Of a stretch of DNA of 64,000 nucleotides, positions 54,939 through 63,700 are shown piece after piece. Both the position numbers and the translations under genes were made by a program. This stretch comes from Polyangium spumosum (GTDB lineage Bacteria; Myxococcota_A; Polyangia; Polyangiales; Polyangiaceae). The first letter of the stretch is position 1. Each line of letters begins with the position of its first letter. The stretch covers positions 124,001-188,000 of the forward strand of contig NZ_WJIE01000002.1 of NCBI RefSeq assembly GCF_009649845.1, written 5' to 3'. Below the pieces are notes generated by a model. It made no database searches. It saw only the letters and a program-made list of their open reading frames with translations, and was not told the origin of the DNA.

Positions 54939-55970
54939 TCAGGGTGCGGGAGCGATGACTCCCGCTTCGGCGTCGCCCATCGCGTCGCGCACGGCGTTCG
55001 CGAGCGCGCAGCTCAACGCCTGACGCTTCTGGGCGTTGACGACGCGCTCGTCGAGCTGCGCGCCCGCCATCTTCAGCTCGACGTCGGGCGTGCGGCGGAT
55101 GCGGAGGACCAGCTTGTTGTCCGAGAGCCGCCAGATGCCGACGCGCGACGCGTGGGGCACGCCGCGCAGGGCCTCGGACTTCGACATGCCCGCGGGAATT
55201 TCGAGGTTCGGCGGGGCCTCGTCGAGGACGACGACGAAGTACTGCGCGCGGGTGAGCAGGTCGACCGCGACGGGGATGTCGTCCCGCACGGTGTCTTCGA
55301 AGAAGGACGTGAGGGCCCGCAGCCGGAGCTCCCCCGACGCCTCCTGCACCTCGCGCACCCAGTCCTCGGAGAGGATCCGCATCGAACGATAGGCGACGCG
55401 CAGGTTGTAGGGTTGCGCGGGCGGCGCGCAGCGATCGAGCTCGTTGCAGATCTCTCCGACGGCGCAGTCTCGGGTGAGCTTGCACTCCTTGCCGGAGAGC
55501 TGGTTCTTGTTCTCCACCGTGAATAGACAGGCGGTGAACCCATCACGCAGCGAGTCGTTCGCCGCTTTGCGGAGGACCTCGGCGCTCGTCGCCTGCTCGG
55601 CGTCGAGGCGGAGGTAGATGCCGGGTTTGTCCCGGAAGCTCCAGCTCTTGAGGATCTCGGTCTCGACCACGTCGGTGAACGGGTCTTTTGCGAGCTCGAC
55701 CGTCCAGGTCTCGATCCGGTCCCGCAGGGGGAACCAGCGGGGGCCGAGCTCGACGATGACGGCGCGCTGTTTGGCGAGGACGCCGCTGCGATCGCTCTCG
55801 ACGCGGCCCTGGCTCCATTTCCACTGGATGATGACCGTGACGGCCATGATGAGGCCGATCCAGCCCCAGACTTTGGGAGCGGGCCAACGAATGCGGCCTG
55901 CCCCGCGGTCGTCCTTGGACCGAGCTAGCGAGGGCAGGCCGCGGGGTCGTTCATCCGCGCTGGGCGGCAT
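54939..55970 (-). CDS. Single-pass membrane protein next to motor genes
   Basis: 343 residues. A proline- and Arg-rich cytoplasmic start (residues 1-30) precedes one membrane helix (VWGWIGLIMAVTVIIQW). The extracytoplasmic part contains a small Cys cluster (CKLTRDCAVGEICNELDRC), matching the DCxxGxxC pattern of many myxobacterial secreted proteins, and alternating helices and strands with no known motif. It lies 9 bp from the ExbD gene on the same strand and so is probably a fourth member of the TolQ-ExbD-ExbD cluster. It could couple the motor to the envelope; unrecognised family. Confidence 0.72.
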   Translation of the reverse strand: MPPSADERPRGLPSLARSKDDRGAGRIRWPAPKVWGWIGLIMAVTVIIQWKWSQGRVESDRSGVLAKQRAVIVELGPRWFPLRDRIETWTVELAKDPFTDVVETEILKSWSFRDKPGIYLRLDAEQATSAEVLRKAANDSLRDGFTACLFTVENKNQLSGKECKLTRDCAVGEICNELDRCAPPAQPYNLRVAYRSMRILSEDWVREVQEASGELRLRALTSFFEDTVRDDIPVAVDLLTRAQYFVVVLDEAPPNLEIPAGMSKSEALRGVPHASRVGIWRLSDNKLVLRIRRTPDVELKMAGAQLDERVVNAQKRQALSCALANAVRDAMGDAEAGVIAPAP

Positions 55971-55979
55971 GGATGGCTT

Positions 55980-56570
55980 TCAGCCTCCCGACTTGGGAAG
56001 CTTGGAGACCATGAAGCTGACGTTCGGATAACCGGCGAAAGCAGCGGTCTGGAAGACGCTCTTCACGACGATCGCGGGCACGTTCTGATCGACCTGGAGG
56101 ATGCAGACGCCGGGGAACGGCTTGTTCGGCTGGACCTGCTTCCAGAGCTCGCGCTTGTTCTTCAGGAGCGTGAAGAGCTCGTCGATCTTCTGCATGCGGC
56201 CGAGCTCCTCGATCGCGCGCGTCGAGCCGGCGAGCGTGCCGTCGACGAGGATCTGGTTGCCGTTCACGGCGACCATCGGCGCGTCGATGATGTCTTCGAC
56301 GTTCTCGGCCTTGGGGAGCTTGACGTTCTTGTCGACCGCGATCTCACCGGACGCCGAGAAGGACATCAGGAGGAAGATGACGGTCGTGATCAAGAAGTCG
56401 ATGAAGCTCACCAGGTTCAGCGCAGCGTTGCCGCTCCTCCTGCCGTGCCCCGCGACCTTGTTCCAGACGAACTTCAGCGGGATGTGGTGCATGAGCCGAC
56501 GCCCAGGCACGTGAATGACGTGGGCGTGCGGGTTGTGGTGCTTCGAAGGCGGTTTGGCGTGGCCACCCAT
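55980..56570 (-). CDS. ExbD/TolR-type motor stator protein (cluster A, second)
   Basis: 196 residues, ATG with GGGAG upstream. An extended His/Lys-rich cytoplasmic N-terminus (KPPSKHHNPHAHVIHVPG) precedes one membrane helix carrying the proton-channel Asp: LVSFIDFLITTVIFLLM. The periplasmic domain (APMVAVNGNQILVDGTLAG, VPAIVVKSVFQTAAFAGY) has the ExbD fold. In energised systems the TolQ subunit and ExbD dimer turn the proton gradient into motion. Part of a TolQ-ExbD-ExbD set. Confidence 0.85.
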   Translation of the reverse strand: MGGHAKPPSKHHNPHAHVIHVPGRRLMHHIPLKFVWNKVAGHGRRSGNAALNLVSFIDFLITTVIFLLMSFSASGEIAVDKNVKLPKAENVEDIIDAPMVAVNGNQILVDGTLAGSTRAIEELGRMQKIDELFTLLKNKRELWKQVQPNKPFPGVCILQVDQNVPAIVVKSVFQTAAFAGYPNVSFMVSKLPKSGG

Positions 56571-56586
56571 CTCTCGTCTCCCTTGA

Positions 56587-57144
56587 TCAGCGGACAGAGA
56601 ACGTCATGTTGAAGACCGGCAGCTCCTTCTCACCTTCGGGGAGCTTGATTTTGCGCTTCGTCGCGTAGAGCGCGTCGAGCACCGCGACGATCTCCTTGAA
56701 GGGAGCGCGGTTGTCGGTGTGCATGATCGCCTGATCGAGCTTCTTGTCGCTCGGATCGCGATGGTTGCCGTTCGTATTCCACTCGGCCTCGAGCTTCTTC
56801 GCGAGGTCCGGGTACCGGAGGATGGGGCTGTCGCTCGGCGGCGGCTTGGGGACACGCACCTCGCTCACGACGGTCGCGCCCTGCTTCCACACGAGCGCGA
56901 AGTCGGTCTCACCGATGTGGAGGTTCAGCACCTTCTCAGGCGTCTGCGGCGTGAGCTCCTTGTCGGGGTTCGGCGGCCCGGGGACCTGCGCGTCCGCGTT
57001 CATGCGCGAGTTCGTGACCCAGACGGCGGTGATCAGGAGAAACGCGATCGTGCACATCAACAGGTCGATAAACGGGACCATGTTGATGTCCGCATTCGTC
57101 GCCTTCTTCTTGCCGCCCTCGCTGCCTACGTCGACGCCACCCAT
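56587..57144 (-). CDS. ExbD/TolR-type motor stator protein (cluster A, first)
   Basis: 185 residues with GGAGG before the ATG. Short Lys/Gly-rich start, then the membrane helix INMVPFIDLLMCTIAFLLI with the key Asp. The periplasmic part is Pro-rich at first (VPGPPNPDKELTPQTPEK) and contains an ExbD-like domain (FKEIVAVLDALYATKRKIK). It follows the TolQ gene across a 241-bp gap that holds a hairpin, so its level may be set separately from TolQ. Fits the role of an AglQ/AglS-like stator by composition of the cluster; no specific name is assigned. Confidence 0.87.
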   Translation of the reverse strand: MGGVDVGSEGGKKKATNADINMVPFIDLLMCTIAFLLITAVWVTNSRMNADAQVPGPPNPDKELTPQTPEKVLNLHIGETDFALVWKQGATVVSEVRVPKPPPSDSPILRYPDLAKKLEAEWNTNGNHRDPSDKKLDQAIMHTDNRAPFKEIVAVLDALYATKRKIKLPEGEKELPVFNMTFSVR

Positions 57145-57338
57145 GGTGTGCCTCCTGCAATGCTCGCCCTCGCGAGCCTACCGCGATGGGGACGCCTCGT
57201 AGCGTCCCCGTTCACGCAAACGGAACCTGCCCTCGTGGGGCAGGGCCTTGCCCTTTGTACGACAACGGATCTGGGTGAAAGTTTCTCCCGAGATCACGAC
57301 GGGGCGACGCGGGCGTGAGCGCCGCCCTCCTCCGACGC

Positions 57339-57375
57339 TCGGGGCTCGGACCGCCTTCGGCGCCCTGAGCCCCGA
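57339..57375 (-). terminator. Hairpin after TolQ gene, no T-tract
   Basis: TCGGGGCTCGG (57339-57349) pairs with CCTGAGCCCCGA (57364-57375) apart from a single bulged base. It begins 11 nt after the TolQ stop, inside the 241-bp gap before the ExbD genes. Lacking a T-run, it may work as an attenuator or a 3'-end stabiliser that lowers ExbD expression relative to TolQ. Confidence 0.4.
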
Positions 57376-57385
57376 ACCTCGTGGT

Positions 57386-58048
57386 TCAGGCAGCCGCCTG
57401 GCCCACGGCCGCGAGGTTCACCTTCTGGCGGTTCGTCACGACGAGGTTCAGCACCATCACCGACGCCTCGTTGATGTCGTCCTCGATCTGCTGCGTCTTG
57501 CCGTTGAGGATGGCGAAGCCGATGAGGCCGATGATCGCGACGGCGAGGCCGAACGCGGTGCAGTTCATGGCCTCCGAGATGCCGGCCGCGAGGACGCGCG
57601 CCTTCTGGCTCGGATCGACCGACTCACCACCGACGGATCCGAACGCCATGATGAGGCCCGTCACGGTGCCGAGGAGGCCCGAGAGCATCGCGAGGTTCGC
57701 GAGGAGCGCGAGATACGGCGTGTTCTTGGCGAGGCGCGGCAGCTCGCGGAGCGCAGCCTCGTCCATCGCAGCCTGAACCTCCTCGTCGGGGCGGTTCACC
57801 TTCACGAGGCCAGCCTGCACGATGCGGGCGAGCGGCGCGTTGGCGGCGGAGCACATCTTCACGGCCTTCGCCACGTCACCGGCGAGGATGCACTTCTGCA
57901 TCGTGGCAAGGAACACGTCCTTGTTGATCGACGCGCCGAAGAGGAAGATGGAACGCTCCACGATGATGCCGATCGTGATGATATTCCAGAACAGGATGGG
58001 CCACATGCCCCATCCACCTTCTTTGAAGTGCTCGTACGCTCCGTGCAT
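57386..58048 (-). CDS. TolQ/ExbB/MotA-family proton-channel protein (cluster A)
   Basis: 220 residues, ATG with GGAGG upstream. Three membrane helices: MWPILFWNIITIGIIVERSIFLF near the N-terminus, then LALLANLAMLSGLLGTVTGLIMAF and GLAVAIIGLIGFAIL, the last two separated by the conserved short loop of MotA/TolQ proteins. GLLGTVTGLI is the family signature. The cytoplasmic loop is helical with charged residues. It pairs with two ExbD proteins encoded next to it. Myxococcus AglR of the gliding motor has the same partner pattern (one TolQ, two ExbD), but assignment to a named gene would need comparison. Confidence 0.9.
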   Translation of the reverse strand: MHGAYEHFKEGGWGMWPILFWNIITIGIIVERSIFLFGASINKDVFLATMQKCILAGDVAKAVKMCSAANAPLARIVQAGLVKVNRPDEEVQAAMDEAALRELPRLAKNTPYLALLANLAMLSGLLGTVTGLIMAFGSVGGESVDPSQKARVLAAGISEAMNCTAFGLAVAIIGLIGFAILNGKTQQIEDDINEASVMVLNLVVTNRQKVNLAAVGQAAA

Positions 58049-58821
58049 TTTGTCAGGTCCTCCAGCTTGCCTCGCGTCCGCTCGGGCCGAGGTGTCGCAC
58101 TCTACATGAAAGCCATTCCGGATCGAAAGTGGCAGTTACTGCGACGGTCTTCGTGCGATCGCGCTGGCCGTCGCGGCCTCGCGCCCCGCGCCCCGCTCGT
58201 TGCTCTCCGCGTGATTTCCGCTTCGTTGCATCGCTGGGGAGGGTACGGCTTCGGCCAAGGCATCCAAGCGACCAAGGACGCTAGCCGAGCCGCGCGCCCC
58301 AACGCAAGTAGGGTGTTTGGCTTCGTTCCGTCTCGCGTGTCTTTGAGCTTTTCAGGCTCGATCCCGGATGGCTCACGAGACCCCGTGCTCTCCCAGGTCG
58401 TCCTGGGGATCGCACGCGCTCGCGTGATCCGGAGCCAGTCTACCCGCCCGTATCCGAACGGGGCAAATGGCCGGTCTCCGTGGATCATCGTCTCCGTCGA
58501 CCCAGCGCGAATCTGCCCCAGAAGAAGCTTCATCACCCAGGCGCCCGGCATCTTCGCGATTCAGACCCTCTCTCGTCAAGCAACATTTGGTCGAGATCGC
58601 GCGGACCTCGCGCCAAACACCGCACGTTCTCCACGAACTTGGAAGGATCCAGCATCATCGGACGGAGGCCAACCAGCCCACGTCACCCGGCGGCAGGGCC
58701 TCGGCTCGCTTGCCTCGACGATCGAGCGACGGCTATAGTCCCGCCCCATCACGACTTTGCGCGCGGGGCATAACCACGGATCGTGGCGCTCTGACTAGGT
58801 AGGGAGAAAGGGACTGCGAGG
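58049..58821. other. 773-bp gene-free region between divergent motor clusters
   Basis: No convincing gene: one minus-strand frame of 149 codons (58102-58551) lacks a ribosome site and reads as Arg/Pro-rich random coding. The composition is less GC-rich than nearby genes. One sigma-70-like promoter is seen on the plus strand (58710-58739). The length and position suggest it holds the control sites of both motor clusters, but no repeat or sigma-54 site was found. Confidence 0.6.
58710..58739 (+). promoter_or_regulatory. Sigma-70-like promoter for motor cluster B
   Basis: TTGCCT (58710-58715) and TATAGT (58734-58739) are separated by 18 bp, ending about 80 bp before the TolQ start codon of the plus-strand cluster. 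The match to TTGACA/TATAAT is 4/6 and 5/6. Confidence 0.5.
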
Positions 58822-59493
58822 ATGCGTCACCTGTTCATGTTGGCGTCCGAAGGAGGAGAGGTCGGGATGTGGGGGGCCATCAAGGAGAACCCCACCTTCC
58901 TCGTGATGAACCTCGTCGTCTCGGCGATCGTGGTGACGGTCATCATCGAGCGCTCGTACTTCCAGCTCGATCGCTACCGCGTCAACTCCAAGGAGTTCTT
59001 CGCCCAGATCAAGAAGCTCGTCGTCGCCGGCAACATCGACCGCGCCATCAAGCTCTGCGACGCCGGCGATTACCCGATCCTGCAGCTCGTCAAGGCCGGC
59101 CTCACGCAGGCGAGCAAGGGCGCCGACGAGATCGACGCCGCCCTCAGCGAGAAGCTCTCCGAGCTCAAGCCCGCCGTCGAGAAGCGCGTCGCGCTGCTCT
59201 GGTCCCTCGCGAACATCGCCACGCTGATCGGCCTCATCGGCACCGTCAGCGGTCTGATCAAGACCTTCGCCTCGATCTCGGCCCCCGGCCTCTCCGCCGC
59301 CGTCAAGCAGCAGATGCTCTCGAACGGCATCGCGGAGGCCATGTACAACACGGCGTTCGGCCTCGGCATCGCCGTGCTCTGCATGATCGCGCACGTCATG
59401 CTTCACACCCGGTCGAAGAACATCCAGCACGACCTGGAGTCGACCACCGAGCGCGTCTTCAACCTGCTGACGATCGCCAAGCCGAACTTCTAG
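58822..59493 (+). CDS. TolQ/ExbB/MotA-family proton-channel protein (cluster B)
   Basis: 223 residues, ATG after a purine-rich tract (AGGGAGAAAGGG). Membrane helices: FLVMNLVVSAIVVTVIIERS, IATLIGLIGTVSGLIKTF and FGLGIAVLCMIAHVML. The signature is GLIGTVSGLI. Same protein type as the divergent TolQ of cluster A, but clearly different in sequence, so the duplication is old. Followed by two ExbD genes, 19 bp and then overlapping, without the hairpin seen in cluster A. An inner-membrane proton channel energising an ExbD dimer, possibly for motility or transport. Confidence 0.9.
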   Translation: MRHLFMLASEGGEVGMWGAIKENPTFLVMNLVVSAIVVTVIIERSYFQLDRYRVNSKEFFAQIKKLVVAGNIDRAIKLCDAGDYPILQLVKAGLTQASKGADEIDAALSEKLSELKPAVEKRVALLWSLANIATLIGLIGTVSGLIKTFASISAPGLSAAVKQQMLSNGIAEAMYNTAFGLGIAVLCMIAHVMLHTRSKNIQHDLESTTERVFNLLTIAKPNF

Positions 59494-59512
59494 AGCGTCG
59501 TACCCAACCCCC

Positions 59513-60076
59513 ATGGCCGAGACCAACGACGCTCCGCTCAGCGCCTCCCAGAAATCGCGGATCCGGCGGCTCTCCCAGCCGAAAGATCCGGACCCGGGCG
59601 AAGAGGCGGGTGAGCTCAACATCGTGCCCTTCCTCGACATCATCACGAACGTGATGATGTTCGTGCTCGCCAGCGTCTCGGTCACCTTCATCGTCTCGGT
59701 CGAGTCGAACCCGCCCGCGATCGGCGGCAAGGGTCGGAGCGACGTGGCGAGCAAGGCGCTGAACCTGTCGGCGTTCATCACGACGCAGGGGATCTCGCTC
59801 AAGACCTCGAGCGGCAACATCGCCCCGGGCTGTCAGGGCGTCGGGCCCGGCATCACGGTGCCGAAACACGAGAGCGGCGTCTACGACTTCGACGGCGTCA
59901 AGAGCTGCGCGAAGAAGCTCAAGAACGCGGCCCCCGAGTTCAAGGAGGAGACGCAGGTGACCATCACCGCGAACCCGGGCATCGAATACGGGACGATCTT
60001 CGACACGATGGACGCGCTCCGGCGAGACGGCGAGGAGGACCTCTTCCCGCAAGTGCACTTCGGGGTGGCGCGATGA
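59513..60076 (+). CDS. ExbD/TolR-type motor stator protein (cluster B, first)
   Basis: 187 residues. The ATG follows CCCAACCCCC with no clear ribosome site, so translation may rely on coupling with the gene before it (19-bp gap). Charged cytoplasmic start, then the helix LNIVPFLDIITNVMMFVLAS with the channel Asp. The periplasmic part has two Cys (GCQGVG, KSCAKKL) which may form a disulphide, unusual among ExbD proteins, and ends in an ExbD-type alpha-beta domain (EETQVTITANPGIEYGTIF). Confidence 0.88.
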   Translation: MAETNDAPLSASQKSRIRRLSQPKDPDPGEEAGELNIVPFLDIITNVMMFVLASVSVTFIVSVESNPPAIGGKGRSDVASKALNLSAFITTQGISLKTSSGNIAPGCQGVGPGITVPKHESGVYDFDGVKSCAKKLKNAAPEFKEETQVTITANPGIEYGTIFDTMDALRRDGEEDLFPQVHFGVAR

Positions 60077-60723
60077 GCACCGAAGAGACCTTCGATCACG
60101 GCGGGCCCAACGATCCCCGCCCGGCGCCCCGTCCGAGGCCCGCGCAAGCCCAGAAAGGCAGCCTCGTCAAGTACAAGGCCGCCCTCCGGAAGGCGAAACG
60201 CAAGAACGCGCGCGAGCCGGAGATCGACTTCCTCAACATCACGGCGATGCTCGACCTGATGACCATCATCCTGGTCTTCTTGCTGAAGAGCCTCGCCTCG
60301 TCGGCCGGCGCGATCCCGCAGTCGGACGACCTGCGCCTGCCGCAGTCCGTGATGGTCGGCGAGCCGAGCGACGAGGGCGTGCTCGTCGTGGTCTCGAAGA
60401 CGCAGATCCTCGTCGGCGACGAGTCGACGGCCGTCGTGAGCTTGCCGAGCCGCGAGCAGATGGCCCAGTCGGGCATCGACGCCAAGCACAAACGCAGCGG
60501 CCCGAACGACCTCTACATCGTGCCGCTCGCGAACGCGCTCCAGCACGCGCGCGAGGTCGACAAGGCCGTCCGCGCCGCCAAAGGCCTCGACCCGTCCACC
60601 TCCGAAGCGCGCATCGTCGCGGACCGGACCACGCCCTACCGCACGCTCATCGAGGTGCTCTACACCCTCGGCCAGAGCGAGTTCGGCAAGTACCACCTGA
60701 TGGCGCTGAGCGGGAAGAAGTGA
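60073..60723 (+). CDS. ExbD/TolR-type motor stator protein (cluster B, second)
   Basis: 216 residues, ATG inside an ATGA overlap with the previous gene. A longer basic cytoplasmic segment (RPAQAQKGSLVKYKAALRKA, then KRKNAREPEID) precedes the helix LNITAMLDLMTIILVFLLKS with the channel Asp. The periplasmic part has ExbD features (VLVVVSKTQILVGDES, later RTLIEVLYTLGQSEF) and a longer charged insert (KHKRSGPNDLYIVPL). A terminator follows directly, closing the cluster at three genes. Confidence 0.88.
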   Translation: MSTEETFDHGGPNDPRPAPRPRPAQAQKGSLVKYKAALRKAKRKNAREPEIDFLNITAMLDLMTIILVFLLKSLASSAGAIPQSDDLRLPQSVMVGEPSDEGVLVVVSKTQILVGDESTAVVSLPSREQMAQSGIDAKHKRSGPNDLYIVPLANALQHAREVDKAVRAAKGLDPSTSEARIVADRTTPYRTLIEVLYTLGQSEFGKYHLMALSGKK

Positions 60724-60730
60724 TTTGAAA

Positions 60731-60758
60731 AGGGGATGGCCTCGATGGGCCATCCCCT
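60731..60758. terminator. Bidirectional terminator between convergent genes
   Basis: AGGGGATGGCC (60731-60741) and GGCCATCCCCT (60748-60758) form a perfect 11-bp stem with a TCGATG loop, between the cluster B stop and the SNF2 gene stop. On the minus strand AAAA at 60728-60731 gives a short T-run after the stem. Confidence 0.8.
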
Positions 60759-60776
60759 ACGTCAGGCCCGCTGTCT

Positions 60777-63700
60777 TCAATCCACCGCGAACAGCTCCTC
60801 CACGTCGGCCTTCGTGAGCTTCTTGGCGCCGCCCGTGTCCTCGCTGAGGACCGAGGCCACGAGCTCGCGCTTCTTCTGCTTGAGCAGCAGGATCTTCTCC
60901 TCGATCGTCCCCTCCGCGACGAGACGATACGCCGTCACGACGCGCGTTTGACCGATGCGGTGCGCGCGATCCGTCGCCTGCTGCTCCACGGCCGGGTTCC
61001 ACCACGGATCGAAGTGGATGACCGTGTCCGCCGCCGTCAGGTTCAGGCCCGTGCCGCCGGCCTTCAGGCTGATCAGGAAGACCGGCACCGTCGGATCGTT
61101 CTGGAAGCGCTCGACGCGCTCCATGCGGTCCTTCGTCGCGCCGTCGAGGTACTCGTAAGGCACGCCGTCCTCCTTCATCGCCCGCTCGATGATCTTCAGC
61201 ATCATCACGAACTGGCTGAAGACGAGCACCTTGTGGCCACCCTCCACCGCGTTCGAGACGAGCTCGCGCAGCGCCACGAGCTTGCCCGAGTCCTCGTCCG
61301 AGAACTCGCGCGGCAGGCCGAGCAGCCGCGGATCACAGGCCGCCTGGCGCAGCCGCGTGAGGCCCGCGAGGATCTGGAGCTGGCTCTTGGCGATGCCCAC
61401 GCGCTCCACCTCGCCGAGCACCTGCGCCCGCACCTCACGCGCGACCTGCATGTAGATCGAGCGCTGATCCCCCGTGAGATCGCAGATCTGATCGGTCTCG
61501 ATCTTCTCGGGCAGATCCTTCGCGACCTCCTGCTTCGTGCGACGCAGGATGAAGGGGTGGATGATCGAGCGCAGGCGCTGCGCGGCCTTGTAGTCGCCGG
61601 CCTCGATCGGGCGCGCCAGCCGCGCCTCGAACTTGTCGAGCGCGCCGAGCAGGCCCGGGGAGACGAAGTCGAAGATCGACCAGATCTCGGAGAGCCGGTT
61701 CTCGATCGGCGTGCCCGTGAGCGCGAGCCGCCTGCGCGCCTTCAGGCGCTTCGCGGCCGCGGCCGTCGCGGAGAGCGGGTTCTTGATGTGCTGCGCCTCG
61801 TCGAGGATCGCGTAGGTGAGGTCGAGCTTCGCCAGGAACTCCTCGTCGCGACGGAGCAACGCGTAGCTCGTGATGATGACCTCGGCCTCGTGGACCTCCT
61901 CGATCTGGTCCTTGCGATCCGCGCCGTGCCAGAGCGCCACCCGGAGCGTCGGCGCGAACCGGGCGAGCTCGCGCTCCCAGTTCGTCACGACGCTCGTCGG
62001 CGCCACGATCAGCGCTTTGACGTGCTTCTCCTCCTGCTTGACGCTGAGGAGCAGCGCGATCGTCTGCACCGTCTTGCCGAGGCCCATGTCGTCCGCGAGC
62101 ACGCCGCCGGAGCCGATGTCGTGGATGAACTTGAGCCACGACAGACCCGCCTCCTGGTAAGGGCGCAAGGTCGCCTTCAACGCGCGCGGCTTCTTCGTGC
62201 TCTCGATCTCGTCGATGCTCGAGAGCTTCTGGAAGAGCTCGCGCGCGCCCTGGCCCACGCTCGCGCCGCTCACCTGCGAGAGCAGCTCCTGGATGCGGCC
62301 CGCGTGCGCGAGCGGGAGTTTCCCCGTGCGACCGGCCGCCGTCATGAGCTCGATCTCGCGGTCGAGCATCGCCCGGATCGTGTCCGGATCGAGCGGCGCG
62401 AACGAGCCGTCCTCGAGGCGCACGTACTTCTTGCCCTCGGTGAGGCAGCGGCGAAGCTCGTCGCGATCGACGGCGATGCCCTCGCTCTCGAACGAGAGCT
62501 TCACGTTGAGCCAGTCCATGCCGCTCGTGACCTTCGCGAAGACGCCGAGCGGCTTGTGGCGGACCTGCGTGTCGACGAGGTCCTCGGGGACGAAGAGATC
62601 CCAGGTGTCGGGCAGCTCCGCCAGGCCCTCGCTCCAGAAGCGGATGGCCGCGTCGCCCGTCGCCACGAACTCCTGGCCCGTCTCGTCGGGCTTGAGGCCG
62701 AGGCCGAGCAGGTGCACCGCCGCCTCCTGCTGCGCCGCGATGTCGACGCGCACGCACCGCGCGCGCTTCATGCCCTCCTCGGGCGGCTGCACGAGCACGG
62801 GCGGCGAGATGCCGTCGGCGCGGACCTGGACCTCCTCCTCGCCATACGCGGCGTAGAGCTGCACGTGCGCCTCGACGAGCGAGCCACCCGCGCGCATGCG
62901 GAAGGTGGGCGGGAGGTCGACGACGTCGGCGATCTGCGCGAGATCCGGCAGCTCCGCGCCGACCTCCAGCGCGACCTTGGGCAGGCCCTGCATGATCAGG
63001 CGCACGAGGTCGCGCATCGGCTCGGCGATCGTCGGTGAGCGCAAGAGCCGGCGCATCGCGGCGGGCGAGACGCGCTTGTCGATCCGCCGCGCGATGCCCT
63101 CCTGCGTGTCGACGTGCCAGCCCGGCCAGCCCTCGAACCAGCCGCCTTGCAAGAGCGAGAAGCGGCGCTTGTCGCTCGGGCGCTCGAAGCTCGCCTTCAC
63201 GATGATCGTGTCGCCGCCGACCGTCTCCAGGTCGAAGCGCGGGCGCAGCGGCTCCTCGGTGAAGCGGAGCTGCATGAGCGCGGGCTCGAGCAGGACACGC
63301 TGGCCTTCGAGCGAAGGCAGGAGCTCGGCGACGTCCTCGCCGCGCACGTCGACCGCGGGGTGGCGCGGGTTGCCGCTCTCCAGGCGGGCGAGCAGGCGCA
63401 AAGCGTCACGATCGGGCGTCGGATAAAGCGCCTGCCAGGCGAGGGCCGTCGAGGGCAGGATGGGCACGCGCGCGTCCGCGTCGAGCACCGTGACGGTGAG
63501 CGCGCCCTGGCGGACGTGCAGGCGGAACTCCACGCGGCGCGAGCCGCCGAGCCCCTCGGGCGGCAGCCATGCGCCGATGCCGGTTTGCTTGGCGGTCGCG
63601 TCCTGCTGCGGCGCGGTGATCACGGACGAGCCGGGCGGTCCCATCGCGGCCATCGAGGTCCTCTCGCTTCCGCCCATGTGCGCCATCGGGGCGCCCGGGC

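Noticed and set aside
58131-58146. Possible sigma-54 promoter (TGGCAGTTACTGC)
   Set aside because: Spacing between GG and GC is 8 bp instead of 10, which sigma-54 does not accept.
58102-58551. 149-codon minus-strand frame in the motor intergenic region
   Set aside because: No ribosome site, no family features and composition like random high-GC sequence.
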